Source of the DNA: Bog-473 sp963704355
GTDB lineage: Bacteria; Actinomycetota; Acidimicrobiia; Acidimicrobiales; RAAP-2
Direction of reading: 5' to 3'
Assembly (NCBI GenBank): GCA_963704355.1
Contig: OY969891.1
Coordinates: forward strand, 2,418,001-2,482,000
DNA length: 64,000 nt
In this document: positions 1 through 8,538 of the stretch, piece after piece
How the letters are laid out: each line of letters opens with the position of its first letter
How positions within the stretch are numbered: the stretch's first letter is position 1
Made by a program: the position numbers and the translations under genes
Notes under the pieces: model-generated
Databases searched by the model: none
What the model was told of the DNA's origin: nothing
The model's input: only the letters and a program-made list of their open reading frames with translations

Positions 1-2
1 AC

Positions 3-1448
3 CTCACGTGTCAGACGTACCGCGGCACCGAATACGAGACGTCGACGAGCATCGCCGCGGCCAATGACACCGCCGGCGAAGTCATGGTGATGCCCGGCGG
101 CCAGATCGCCACCACCGAATACTCAGCTTCGACCGGCGGCTACACCTCGAGCTCCAATCAAGAGTCTCCGTTCACCGCGGTGCCCGACGACGGCGATGCG
201 GTCTGCGTGCCCGGCGCCTGCAACCCGAACCACAACTGGTCGACCTCGGTCTCCTATTCGACCATTGCGTCGACGTGGCCACAGATCGGCTCGTTCACCG
301 GCTTCGGCGGCGCGACCACCGATTCCGGCCAGCCCTACGACTTCCCCCACGGACGGGTGGACGCCATCACCCTCGACGGGACCTCGGAGGACATCACTAT
401 TCCGGGCACCGAGTTCTACGTCGACCTCGGCCTCAACTCGGACCTCTTCTCGGTCACCTCGAGCAACGGGAGCTCCGTCTTCATCACGGGACAGGGGTGG
501 GGCCACGGCATCGGGATGGGCCAGTGGGGCGCGCTCGGTTACGCCATCGGCCAGGACCACGGCGACGGGAACTCGACCTACACCCAGATCGTGGATCACT
601 ACTACGGCCCTGCCCAGATGCAGAACCTGTCGAACATCAGCTCGGTCGGGGGCCAGGCCAGCGGCGGCGTTTCGGGCTACTGGATCAACGCGTCCGACGG
701 CGGCGTCTTCAGCTTCGGCGCGGCGCAATTCTACGGGAGCACGGGCGGCATGCGCCTGAACAAGCCGGTGGTCGGGATGGCGTCCACGCACGACGCCCGC
801 GGCTACTGGGAGGTGGCCAGCGACGGCGGCGTCTTCAGCTTCGGCGACGCGCTGTTCCACGGCAGCACGGGCAGCATCGTGCTCAACCAGCCAGTCGTCG
901 GAATGGCGACGACGCCCGACGGCGGCGGCTACTGGCTCGTCGCCTCCGACGGCGGCATCTTCGCCTTCGGCGACGCGCAGTTCCACGGCAGCACCGGGGC
1001 CATCCGCCTCAACAAGCCGGTGATCGGCATGGTGCCGACCCACGACGGGGGCGGGTACTGGCTCGTCGCCTCCGACGGCGGGATCTTCGCGTTCGGCGAC
1101 GCCGGGTTCTACGGCTCACTCGGGTCGGCGCCGCCGCCGACCCCGATCGTCGGCGTCGCCCCGTCGCCCGACGGTGGCGGCTACTGGATGCTCGAGGCCG
1201 ACGGCGCGGTGCACGGCTTCGGCAACGCGCCCACCGTGGGCCTGGCCGCCGGCTCCCCGGGCCTCAGCGCCATGTCCGGCCCGATGGCCGCCCTCATCCC
1301 GGACTTCACCGGGCAGGGCTTCGACGCCGTCGACGGCCGCGGCCAGGCCTTCGCTTACGGCGACGCGCCCTACTTCGGCGACGTCACCACCGCGGTCCCC
1401 GGCTACTCAGGCCACGCCGTGGGCATCGCCGCCGTCGCCTCCGGCTGA
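3..1448 (+). CDS. SpoIID/LytB-domain protein with SDGG repeats (5' truncated)
   Basis: The reading frame is open from base 3, so the start lies outside the window. The first part carries the SpoIID/LytB signature: CQTYRG, an AANDTAG segment, and GQGWGHGIGMGQWGALGYA around 490-545. SpoIID proteins are peptidoglycan lytic transglycosylases or amidase enhancers. From about base 660 the protein becomes about five repeats of roughly 45 residues built on GYW-x-VASDGGIFAFGDA-x-F-x-GSTG. Such repeats are frequent in exported Acidimicrobiia proteins and probably act outside the cell on the wall or surface; this is inference. The 3' end overlaps the convergent HAD gene by 42 bases. The family call is firm and the exact enzymatic role is not. 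Confidence 0.85.
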   Translation, partial: LTCQTYRGTEYETSTSIAAANDTAGEVMVMPGGQIATTEYSASTGGYTSSSNQESPFTAVPDDGDAVCVPGACNPNHNWSTSVSYSTIASTWPQIGSFTGFGGATTDSGQPYDFPHGRVDAITLDGTSEDITIPGTEFYVDLGLNSDLFSVTSSNGSSVFITGQGWGHGIGMGQWGALGYAIGQDHGDGNSTYTQIVDHYYGPAQMQNLSNISSVGGQASGGVSGYWINASDGGVFSFGAAQFYGSTGGMRLNKPVVGMASTHDARGYWEVASDGGVFSFGDALFHGSTGSIVLNQPVVGMATTPDGGGYWLVASDGGIFAFGDAQFHGSTGAIRLNKPVIGMVPTHDGGGYWLVASDGGIFAFGDAGFYGSLGSAPPPTPIVGVAPSPDGGGYWMLEADGAVHGFGNAPTVGLAAGSPGLSAMSGPMAALIPDFTGQGFDAVDGRGQAFAYGDAPYFGDVTTAVPGYSGHAVGIAAVASG

Positions 1449-2177
1449 GCGCGCCGTGACCTCCGCCAGGCGGGGGAAGCGGCGAAGGCGGCCGAGGGGG
1501 CCCAGCCGCCCGGCATCGACCCCGTGGTCGGCGGCGTTGAGCAGGCGCAGGTCGCCCCGACTGTTGCCGTAGGCCCAGAGCACCGGCTGCTCGGCGGCGG
1601 GGCTGCCGCCCAGGAGGCCGCGGGCGCGCAGGTGGCCGACCAGACGGGCGTACTTCTCGGCGCCCCGGTTGTTCTTGCCCTCGTACCCGCCGGTGAGCAG
1701 GCCGCCCCCGCCCACGGCGAGCCGGGTGGCGACGACGCCGTCCACGCCGAGCTCCTCGCCGGCCGGGCTCAGGTAGCACTCGGGCGACGCCGACACGATC
1801 ACGGTGTAGTGGCCCTGCCGGCGGTGCCACTCGAGCCGGCGCCGCGTGTCCTCGCGCAGGTGGCGCTGCAGGTGCCGGTGGGCGAAGGCCCGCGAGCGCC
1901 GGTCGACCTCGTCCACGGACAGGCCGCCGAGCAGGCGGACGAAGAGTCGTTCCTTCACCTGGTCGGCTGCCGTCCCGCCGGTGATCGCGGCCCCCAGGAG
2001 GGCGGGTGCGAGCCGGAACACGGCGCGCAGCACCGGCCAGAGGCCCCGCAGGGAGACGAGGAAGGGGAACACGCTCCCGCTGTCGGTCAGCGTGCCGTCG
2101 AAGTCGAAGGCGGCGACCGTCGGTCGTCCCGAGGGCGACGGATCGCCTGGCCGCTGGTCAGTCGATCGCAGCGCCAC
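1407..2177 (-). CDS. HAD superfamily subfamily IB phosphatase
   Basis: A 256-residue HAD-IB-type hydrolase, the group containing phosphoserine phosphatase-like enzymes. Motif I is AAFDFDGTLTDSG near residue 22, with the nucleophilic and acid/base aspartates; motif II is in VSASPECYLSP; the late motif is GNSRGDLRLL. The start is taken as GTG at 2177 because AGGAGG lies at 2194-2189, 11 bases upstream; a longer in-frame ATG at 2282 would reach deep into the preceding crotonase gene. The GTG start overlaps the crotonase stop by 20 bases, so the two are probably co-transcribed. Substrate unknown. Confidence 0.85.
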   Translation of the reverse strand: MALRSTDQRPGDPSPSGRPTVAAFDFDGTLTDSGSVFPFLVSLRGLWPVLRAVFRLAPALLGAAITGGTAADQVKERLFVRLLGGLSVDEVDRRSRAFAHRHLQRHLREDTRRRLEWHRRQGHYTVIVSASPECYLSPAGEELGVDGVVATRLAVGGGGLLTGGYEGKNNRGAEKYARLVGHLRARGLLGGSPAAEQPVLWAYGNSRGDLRLLNAADHGVDAGRLGPLGRLRRFPRLAEVTARSAGGDGGDAHGVA

Positions 2178-3006
2178 CGCGTCCCGCCCCTCCTGCGAAC
2201 CGGGTTGCCCCCGCCAGCGTCTCGCCGCTGCTGATGACGTCGCGCCCGCGCCGGGCTTCCCCGACGGCCGCATCCTCCTCACTCAGCCCCCACTGTTCCA
2301 ACGCGCTCATCCGGTCCGAACGCAGGCAGACCTGGGGAAGCGCCGCAAGCTGGTGGGCGAGCGCCACTGCCGCCACCCGCGCCTCGCCCGGCGCCACCAT
2401 CCGGTTCACGAGCCCCATGGCCATGGCCTCGGGTGCTGCCACGGCCCGGCCGGTGAGGATCAGGTCCATGGCCCGGCCGTGGCCCACGATGCGGGGCAGC
2501 CGCACCGTGCCCAGGTCGCACAGCGGCACCCCGAAGCGCCGGCAGAACACGCCGAAGACGGCGTCCTCGGCAGCCACCCGCAGGTCGCACCACAGGGCCA
2601 GCTCGATCCCCCCGGCGACGGCGTAGCCCTCCACCGCGGCAATGACCGGCTTGGTCAGAAGGAGCCGGGTCGGTCCCATCGGGCCTGTGCCTTCGTCCGG
2701 GACAGGCCGGACGTCCCCTTCTGCGATCGCCTTCAGGTCGGCGCCGGCGCAGAACGTGCCCCCGGTGCCCGTGAGCACCGCGACCGAGGCGGCCTCGTCC
2801 AGGTCGAAGGCCACGAAGGCATCGCGCAGTTGGTCGGCACAGACGCTGTCGACCGCGTTGCGCCGCTCGGGCCGGTTGATACAGATCACCCTCACCGGGC
2901 CGTCGTGCTCGACGACGAGCGTGTCGTTCCTGTAGGGCGCGTACGGATTCCTGGGGGGACCGGTGGCGGCTTCGGCGGGGGCGGGCCGGGCCGATCGAGG
3001 ACTCAT
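2158..3006 (-). CDS. enoyl-CoA hydratase/isomerase family protein
   Basis: A crotonase-fold protein of 282 residues from the chosen ATG at 3006. The oxyanion-hole segments are visible: GTFCAGADLKAIAEGD and GYAVAGGIELALWCDL. After them, PLCDLGTVRLPRIVG replaces the second catalytic glutamate region of classical hydratases with aspartate, so the reaction may differ from simple hydration. It would act on a CoA thioester in the cytoplasm, probably in fatty or organic acid breakdown. An in-frame extension to 3105 is open but low in similarity to crotonases, and the Shine-Dalgarno near 3006 is weak, so the start is uncertain. The HAD gene follows in the same transcript. Confidence 0.85.
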   Translation of the reverse strand: MSPRSARPAPAEAATGPPRNPYAPYRNDTLVVEHDGPVRVICINRPERRNAVDSVCADQLRDAFVAFDLDEAASVAVLTGTGGTFCAGADLKAIAEGDVRPVPDEGTGPMGPTRLLLTKPVIAAVEGYAVAGGIELALWCDLRVAAEDAVFGVFCRRFGVPLCDLGTVRLPRIVGHGRAMDLILTGRAVAAPEAMAMGLVNRMVAPGEARVAAVALAHQLAALPQVCLRSDRMSALEQWGLSEEDAAVGEARRGRDVISSGETLAGATRFAGGAGRGGAAID

Positions 3007-3121
3007 GGAGGCATTCTCGCATGAGTGGGTGGGCGTTCCGCACATCGAGCCTCGGCCCACCCCCAGGTAAGGGGCGGTTTTTGCAGGCGGGCCGGGCGGA
3101 GCCAAAAGATGACCAAACGTG

Positions 3122-3150
3122 TCGACAATTGTGGGAGTTCCCGGTAAGGT
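3122..3150 (+). promoter_or_regulatory. promoter of the peroxiredoxin gene
   Basis: TCGACA at 3122-3127 resembles the -35 consensus TTGACA, and TAAGGT at 3145-3150 fits an actinobacterial -10. The spacer is 17 bases. This leaves a leader of about 35-40 bases with AGGAGG at 3183-3188. Confidence 0.6.
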
Positions 3151-3193
3151 CGGATCCTCAGATTCGGAGCGAACACGACTTCAGGAGGAGCAC

Positions 3194-3829
3194 ATGGCAG
3201 TACGACTCGGGGACACCGCTCCCGATTTCACGGCCGACACCACCGAGGGCACCATCAATTTCCACGAGTGGCTCGGTGACAGCTGGGGGATCCTGTTCTC
3301 CCACCCGAAGGACTTCACCCCGGTCTGCACGACCGAGCTCGGGGCGTTCTCCAAGGCCAAGCCCGAATTCGACAAGCGCAACGCGAAGCTCATCGGCCTC
3401 TCGGTCGACTCGGTCGAGTCACACAAGGGCTGGGCCGGGGACATCGAGGAGACCCAGGGCGCCAAGCTCGCCTTCCCGCTCATCGGTGACGAGGACCGCA
3501 AGGTGGCGGACCTCTACGACATGATCCACCCGAACGCCAACGACACCCTGACCGTGCGCTCGGTCTTCATCATCGGCCCGGACAAGAAGGTCAAGTTGAC
3601 GCTTACCTACCCGGCGTCGACGGGGCGCAACGTGGACGAGATCCTGCGCGTGCTCGACTCGCTGCAGCTGACGGCTGACTACAAGGTGGCCACACCGGTC
3701 AACTGGACCGAGGGCGAGGACGTCATCATCGTCCCGGCGGTGAGCGACGACGAGGCCAAGGACCGCTTCCCGAAGGGCTGGAAGGCCCTCAAGCCCTACC
3801 TGCGGGTCACCCCCCAGCCCAACCGCTGA
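3194..3829 (+). CDS. 1-Cys peroxiredoxin (Prx6/AhpC-TSA family)
   Basis: A 211-residue thiol peroxidase that reduces hydrogen peroxide and organic hydroperoxides in the cytoplasm. The N-terminal thioredoxin fold begins MAVRLGDTAPDF, and the peroxidatic cysteine sits in the motif HPKDFTPVCTTELG near residues 39-52. The C-terminal part (DRFPKGWKALKPYLRVTPQP) is the extended dimerisation domain of the Prx6 group, and length matches that group. The ATG is fixed by AGGAGG at 3183-3188, five bases upstream. It is transcribed alone from its own promoter. Family assignment is secure. Confidence 0.95.
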   Translation: MAVRLGDTAPDFTADTTEGTINFHEWLGDSWGILFSHPKDFTPVCTTELGAFSKAKPEFDKRNAKLIGLSVDSVESHKGWAGDIEETQGAKLAFPLIGDEDRKVADLYDMIHPNANDTLTVRSVFIIGPDKKVKLTLTYPASTGRNVDEILRVLDSLQLTADYKVATPVNWTEGEDVIIVPAVSDDEAKDRFPKGWKALKPYLRVTPQPNR

Positions 3830-4097
3830 GCGTCGCCGCCGCCCGCGCTGCGGGCCGGACTCTGGACCACCGCCGGCCTTCTGGGGCCGGCGTGGTCGCG
3901 TCCGGGCGGGGTCATTCCCGAGGTTCGACAAGGGCCCACGGGACGGCGTGATGTGTCCGAAGGAGGTTGCCGGGCTCTCGCTGGATGGAGTCGCCGGCTC
4001 CCTCTGGATGGAGTCGCCGGCTCTCTCTGAAAACTATAAACCGGTTCGTTGACACTTTTGGTGGTGACAGCGCGAGCGAGGACACGCCGCCCTTTTG
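3830..4097. repeat. intergenic region with a 23-base tandem repeat
   Basis: Between the convergent peroxiredoxin and acyl-CoA ligase genes, a 20-base unit beginning CTGGATGGAGTCGCC occurs at 3981-4000 and again at 4004-4023, a period of 23 bases. The rest holds the hairpin at 3867-3895 and an A/T-richer stretch near 4030-4060. No gene is seen. Confidence 0.6.
3867..3895 (+). terminator. hairpin downstream of peroxiredoxin
   Basis: CGCCGGCC at 3871-3878 pairs perfectly with GGCCGGCG at 3885-3892, and the flanking CCAC/GTGG extends the stem with one bulge. It lies 40 bases after the stop codon. No T-tract follows, as is common in high-GC actinobacteria. Confidence 0.5.
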
Positions 4098-5903
4098 TCA
4101 GTCGGGCTGGGGCGGCACCAACTCGTCGCGCAGCTCCCGCTTGAGCACTTTGCCCTGCGGGTTGCGGGGGAGGGGCTCGGAGCGGAACCAGATCTGGGTC
4201 GGCACCATGAACCCCGCCAGCCGTGCCTTCACGTGCAGGCCGAGCTCGTCCGCGGTGACCTTGGCCCCGGGCCGGAGGACGACGACGGCGCCGACCTCCT
4301 CACCCAGGGTCGGGGTCGGCACCCCGATCACGGCGACGTCGGCGACCGCGGGGTGCTCGAAGAGCGCGGACTCGACCTGGACCGAGTACACGTTCTCGCC
4401 GCCCCGGATGATCATGTCCTTGGCCCGGTCGACGATGTAGATGAAGTCGTCCTCATCGAGCTCGGCGACGTCGCCCGTGTGGAGCCAGCCCCGGGTGAAG
4501 GTCGTAGCCGTCTCCTCGGGGCGGTGCCAGTACCCCCGCACCACGTTGGGGCCCTTGATCCAGAGCTCGCCGCGCACCTCGCGGCCCTGGGGCTCGGTGT
4601 CCTCGGGCTCGTCGGCGGCGTAGTCCTCCGGCACGACCGCCACGTCGCACACCGGCACCGGTGGGCCCACGCTGTCCGGCTTGGCCACATAGTCGCCCCC
4701 GGAGTTCATGGAGGTGACCGATGACGTCTCGGTCAGGCCGTAGCCGTTGGAAGGCTGGCCGACGGGCCAGGCCTCGCGGATGCGCCGCACCAGGTCGGGC
4801 GGGGCGGGCGCGCCGCCGTAGGAGACGCCGCGAATGGAGGAGGTGTCGAACTTGGAGAAGTTCGGCGAATCGAGCACCTGCATGACCATGGCCGGGACGC
4901 CGCCGAACGTGCCGATCTTCTCGCGCTCTATGAGCTCGAGCGCGCGCTCGGGATCGAAGTGGTGCATCATCACGATCTTCCCGCCGGCGGCCGTGTTGGT
5001 GACCATGATGGAGTGGCACCCCGTGGCGTGGAACAACGGCACCGAGAGCAACATCGCCGGTTGGACACGTTCCTCTGTTTCGTCCGTCGTCAGGACCGAC
5101 GTGCCGAAACGGAGGGAGGCCCGGGTGTTGAGGAAGAAGAGGCTCATGAGGTTGGTCACCATGTTGCGGTGGGTGCCCACGGCGCCCTTGGGCCGTCCGG
5201 TGGTGCCCGACGTGTAGAAGATCGTGGCGTCGTCCTCCGGATCGATCGTGACGTCGGGCGGCGAGGCGTCCTCGTCCACGGCGCCGAGGGCGAGCGCGAA
5301 CGGCCACTCGGGCACCGGCGGCATGCCGCCCGGGGGCTCGTACACCACGAGCGGCGCCTTGAGCTCGGTGCGGTGCTCGTCGGTCACCACCATGGCCCCG
5401 AGGGTCGACAGGCCGCCCAGGAAGGGCCTGATGCGCTCGACGCGCTCGGTGTCGACGAAGGCGACCTTGGACCCGGAGTCCTCGAGTCCGTAGCGCAGCT
5501 CCTCCCCGCTCCACCACGCGTTGAGCGGGACCACGATGGCGCCGGCCAGCGTGGCGCCCCAGAAGGCCATGACCCACTCGGGCAGGTTGCGCATGACGAT
5601 GGCGACGCGGTCGCCCGGCTCCACCCCGAACGTGGTGCGGAGGCGGTGTGCCAGCTTGCAGGCGATGCGGTAGTGCTCGGCAAACGTGGTGTGCTCGTCC
5701 TCGTAGACGAGGAAGGTGGCGTCGCCGTGGCCGAGCGACAGGTCGATGACGGCGCGCAGGTTCGGCGGTGCGTTCTTCCAGGTGCGCGTGGGCACGCCGC
5801 GGATGTCCAGCTCTTCCATCTCGAAGAGCTGACCGGGCGACGTCAGCTGTTCGTTGGCCTCCGCAATGGACATGGACGGCGTGTCGTTGCGGGCGACGGT
5901 CAC
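4098..5903 (-). CDS. class I adenylate-forming acyl-CoA synthetase
   Basis: A 601-residue AMP-binding enzyme that would activate a carboxylic acid with ATP and load it on CoA. The P-loop motif YTSGTTGRPKGAVGTH lies near residue 245, YGLTETSS marks the adenylate-binding A5 region, GWLHTGDVAELDEDDFIYIVDR holds the hinge aspartate region, and PRNPQGKVLKREL carries the C-terminal catalytic lysine. The GTG start at 5903 is supported by AGGAGGAG a few bases upstream and overlaps the oligoribonuclease stop as GTGA. The frame stays open upstream but only as a shadow of the next gene. Fatty or aromatic acid substrate cannot be told. Confidence 0.9.
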   Translation of the reverse strand: MTVARNDTPSMSIAEANEQLTSPGQLFEMEELDIRGVPTRTWKNAPPNLRAVIDLSLGHGDATFLVYEDEHTTFAEHYRIACKLAHRLRTTFGVEPGDRVAIVMRNLPEWVMAFWGATLAGAIVVPLNAWWSGEELRYGLEDSGSKVAFVDTERVERIRPFLGGLSTLGAMVVTDEHRTELKAPLVVYEPPGGMPPVPEWPFALALGAVDEDASPPDVTIDPEDDATIFYTSGTTGRPKGAVGTHRNMVTNLMSLFFLNTRASLRFGTSVLTTDETEERVQPAMLLSVPLFHATGCHSIMVTNTAAGGKIVMMHHFDPERALELIEREKIGTFGGVPAMVMQVLDSPNFSKFDTSSIRGVSYGGAPAPPDLVRRIREAWPVGQPSNGYGLTETSSVTSMNSGGDYVAKPDSVGPPVPVCDVAVVPEDYAADEPEDTEPQGREVRGELWIKGPNVVRGYWHRPEETATTFTRGWLHTGDVAELDEDDFIYIVDRAKDMIIRGGENVYSVQVESALFEHPAVADVAVIGVPTPTLGEEVGAVVVLRPGAKVTADELGLHVKARLAGFMVPTQIWFRSEPLPRNPQGKVLKRELRDELVPPQPD

Positions 5904-6460
5904 GAGCTCTCCTCCTCGGTCGGCGGGCGCTGGTCGAAGATGGCGGTGCGGTAGTAGGCCAGCTCTGTCACGCTTTCGCGGATGTCCTGCAGCGCCCGAT
6001 GGTCGCCCTTCTTGACCGGCGCGGCCTTGTAGACCTCGGGACGCCAGCGGCGGCAGAGCTCCTTGATCGTCGAGACGTCGACGGAGCGGTAGTTGAGGTA
6101 GTCCTCGACCTCGGGCAGCTGCACGGCCAGGAACCGCCGGTCGGTGCCGATGGAGTTGCCGGCCAAGGGGACGGTGCGGGGCTGGTGGATGTGCTTCTTC
6201 AGGAAGGCAAGCGTCTCCGCGCCGGCATCGGCCAGCGACAGCGTGGAGGCCTCGATGGCCGCCAGCAGGCCGGAACGGGTGTGCATGGTGCGCACGACGT
6301 CGTCCATGTCGGCCAGCTGCGCCGGCGAGGCGTGCACAACGAGGTCGGGGCCCTCCTCGACGATCGTCAGGTCGTCGTCGGTGATGAGCGTGGCGATCTC
6401 GACGATGGTGTGGCGCGACGGATCGAGCCCCGTCATCTCGAGGTCGATCCACGCCAGCAT
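5900..6460 (-). CDS. orn: oligoribonuclease
   Basis: A 186-residue DEDDh 3'-5' exoribonuclease that degrades di- to pentaribonucleotides to mononucleotides at the end of RNA decay. The catalytic residues are visible in order: WIDLEMTGLD (Asp, Glu), GNSIGTDRRFL (Asp), and DHRALQDIRES (His, Asp). Length is typical for Orn. The ATG at 6460 directly begins the conserved MLAWIDLEMTG sequence. Upstream, TAGCAT on the minus strand (6474-6469) lies 8 bases before the start, so the transcript may be leaderless. The acyl-CoA ligase follows with a 4-base overlap. Confidence 0.95.
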   Translation of the reverse strand: MLAWIDLEMTGLDPSRHTIVEIATLITDDDLTIVEEGPDLVVHASPAQLADMDDVVRTMHTRSGLLAAIEASTLSLADAGAETLAFLKKHIHQPRTVPLAGNSIGTDRRFLAVQLPEVEDYLNYRSVDVSTIKELCRRWRPEVYKAAPVKKGDHRALQDIRESVTELAYYRTAIFDQRPPTEEESS

Positions 6461-6468
6461 GCGTCGGC

Positions 6469-6520
6469 ATGCTACCGGTCGTCCCGTCGACCAGGCCGAG
6501 GCGGACCGGGCCGATAAGGT
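6469..6520. promoter_or_regulatory. divergent leaderless promoters of orn and dut
   Basis: On the minus strand TAGCAT (6474-6469) ends 8 bases before the orn ATG. On the plus strand TAAGGT (6515-6520) ends 6 bases before the dut ATG. Neither gene has a Shine-Dalgarno, fitting leaderless transcripts. Confidence 0.6.
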
Positions 6521-6526
6521 CCGGCG

Positions 6527-6970
6527 ATGCTGCGCGTCCCCCTGCACCGCCTCGATCCCGAGCTGCCGGTGCCTGTGTACGCTCGTGAGGGGGACGCAGG
6601 GGCGGACCTGCTGGCGCGCACCGACGCCGAGCTGGCATGTCGGGGCGGCCGTGCCATCGTGCCGACCGGCGTCGCGGTCGCCATCCCAGCGGGCTACGCC
6701 GGGATGGTCCTGCCGCGGAGCGGCCTGGCGGCGCGCCACGGGATCACCTGTCTGAACACCCCGGGTCTGGTCGATTCCGGCTACCGGGGCGAACTCCGGG
6801 TCGTGCTCGTCAACCTCGATCCGGAGCACGACTACGCGGTGAGCCGGGGAGATCGCATTGCGCAGCTGGTGCTCGTCCGGGTCGAACAGGCCGCCTTCGA
6901 GCTCGTGGACGAGGACCGGCTGGGCAAGTCCGAGCGCGGTACGGGCGGCTTCGGGCACAGCGGTACGTGA
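6527..6970 (+). CDS. dut: dUTP diphosphatase
   Basis: A 147-residue trimeric dUTPase that hydrolyses dUTP to dUMP, keeping uracil out of DNA and supplying dTMP synthesis. All five family motifs are present: DAGADL, PRSGLAARHGI, GLVDSGYRGELRV, RGDRIAQLVL, and the flexible C-terminal RGTGGFGHSGT. Length is typical. The ATG follows a TAAGGT -10 box by 6 bases and no Shine-Dalgarno is seen. It is divergent from orn and stands alone. Confidence 0.97.
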   Translation: MLRVPLHRLDPELPVPVYAREGDAGADLLARTDAELACRGGRAIVPTGVAVAIPAGYAGMVLPRSGLAARHGITCLNTPGLVDSGYRGELRVVLVNLDPEHDYAVSRGDRIAQLVLVRVEQAAFELVDEDRLGKSERGTGGFGHSGT

Positions 6971-7004
6971 TCCGAGGGGGGATCGCGGGTAAGAAAGGAC
7001 GATG

Positions 7005-8444
7005 ATGCGCCCGCTGACCGGCATGGACGCGGCCTTCTTGTCCCTCGAGACGCCGACCACGCCCATGCACGTAGGCGTGGCGCTGGTGCTCGACCCCCCC
7101 GAGGGGCGGCGCTCGCTCTTCTCGCCGTCGACGCGCTACGCCCAGATCCGGCGGGTGATCGAGCTGCGGCTGCATCTGGTGCCGCAGTTCCGGCAGCGGG
7201 CCATTCGCGTGCCCTTGGGTCTGCACCACCCGGTCTGGGTCGACGACCCGGACTTCGAGCTCGACGACCACCTCATGCGAGCCAGCCTTCCGTCGCCGGG
7301 CGGGAAGGCCGAGCTCGACGCGTTCGTCGCGGCGGTCATGAGCCGCCCGCTCGACCCGGACCGGCCGCTGTGGGAGATGTACGTGGTGGAGGGGCTCGAG
7401 CACGAGCGCAGCGCGCTGATCGCCAAGGTGCACCATTCGATCCTCGACGGGGTGAGCGGCGCGTCGGTGCTGGCGGCCTTCCTCGACCTGAACCCGCGGA
7501 CGCGCGTCGTCGCACTGCCCCAGGAATGGAAGCCTGCCCCGCTCCCGTCGAACGCGACGATGTTGCGGCATGCCGCCTCGTCACTGGCGCGGCAGCCGGG
7601 CGGCACGCTCAGCACGCTGCACGCCGGCGTGGAGGCGGTGGCAGATCTCGGCATGCACAACCGCGAGCTCGTGAGCCGGGGCGAGCAGCCGCCGCCCGGG
7701 TTCTTCAACGCGCCCCGGACGTCGTTCAACGGGGCGGTCTCGAACCGGAAGCGCTTCTGCTCGCTGTCCGTGCCGCTCGACGACGTGAAACTGGTCGGCC
7801 GCGTCTTCGAGGCCACCGTCAACGACGTGGTCCTGGTGTGTGTCTCGGGGGGGCTGCGGCGACTGCTCGAGGGGCGGGGCGAGGAGCTCGACCACTCCCT
7901 GGTGGCCATGGTCCCCGTGTCGACGCGGCCCGACGGCGCCGGCGAGGAGCTCGGCAACCAGATTTCAGGCATGCTCGTCTCCCTGGCCAGCGACGTCGAG
8001 GACCCGGTCCTCCGGCTCGACGCGATCTCGGAGTCGGCGCGTGTGGCGAAGGAGCAGGAGAAGCTGCACCGAGGGCGGTTCGTCGGCGACCTGGCCCAGC
8101 TGGCCCTGCCGGTGTTGACGACGCGGGTGGCGCGCGCCGTGGCTGGCACGCGCCTGTTCGACAAGGTGCGGCCTCCGTTCAACGTGACCGTTTCGAGCGT
8201 ACGCGGCCCGGACTTTTCGCTTTTCTGCGCGGGGAGCCGGGTCGTCGACCTCTACCCGGTCGGGCCGATGGCGGAGGGGATCGGGGTCAACGTGACGGTG
8301 TTCTCGTATCTCGACCAGGTGCACTTCGGCCTCTTCGCCTGCCGGAAGCTGCTGCCCGAGCTCGACGAGGTGGCGCTGTTCGTCGATGACGCGCTCGGCG
8401 AGCTGGTGGCGCGCGCCCTGGACGCGCGGGGGGCGACCGCGTAG
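7005..8444 (+). CDS. wax ester synthase/diacylglycerol acyltransferase (WS/DGAT)
   Basis: A 479-residue acyltransferase that makes triacylglycerol or wax esters from acyl-CoA, typical of lipid-storing actinobacteria. The N-terminus MRPLTGMDAAFLSLETP is a family hallmark, and the catalytic motif HHSILDGVSG lies near residue 143. Later conserved blocks include the SLASDVEDP and NVTVSSVRGP segments. Two adjacent ATG codons occur at 7002 and 7005; the second is better spaced (5 bases) from AAAGGA at 6994-6999. Length is normal. Membrane-associated at the lipid body surface by analogy. Confidence 0.93.
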   Translation: MRPLTGMDAAFLSLETPTTPMHVGVALVLDPPEGRRSLFSPSTRYAQIRRVIELRLHLVPQFRQRAIRVPLGLHHPVWVDDPDFELDDHLMRASLPSPGGKAELDAFVAAVMSRPLDPDRPLWEMYVVEGLEHERSALIAKVHHSILDGVSGASVLAAFLDLNPRTRVVALPQEWKPAPLPSNATMLRHAASSLARQPGGTLSTLHAGVEAVADLGMHNRELVSRGEQPPPGFFNAPRTSFNGAVSNRKRFCSLSVPLDDVKLVGRVFEATVNDVVLVCVSGGLRRLLEGRGEELDHSLVAMVPVSTRPDGAGEELGNQISGMLVSLASDVEDPVLRLDAISESARVAKEQEKLHRGRFVGDLAQLALPVLTTRVARAVAGTRLFDKVRPPFNVTVSSVRGPDFSLFCAGSRVVDLYPVGPMAEGIGVNVTVFSYLDQVHFGLFACRKLLPELDEVALFVDDALGELVARALDARGATA

Positions 8445-8482
8445 GCCCGTTCTTGGGCGGCCGGTTGAGCCGCCGGGAGGCG

Positions 8483-8518
8483 GCGGTGCGGGCCGCTTGG
8501 CGATACGGCCCGCACCGC
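8483..8518. terminator. bidirectional hairpin between convergent genes
   Basis: GCGGTGCGGGCC (8483-8494) pairs perfectly over 12 bases with GGCCCGCACCGC (8507-8518) around a 12-base loop. It lies between the convergent WS/DGAT and Ser/Gly-rich genes, where a shared terminator is expected. Confidence 0.7.
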
Positions 8519-8538
8519 GCACCTCGTGCGCCGGGGGG

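Noticed and set aside
4098..6638. A single open frame of 846 codons spanning the ligase and beyond on the minus strand
   Set aside because: Only the part from GTG 5903 resembles a ligase and has a ribosome site; the rest runs antisense or out of frame over orn and dut, which are well supported.
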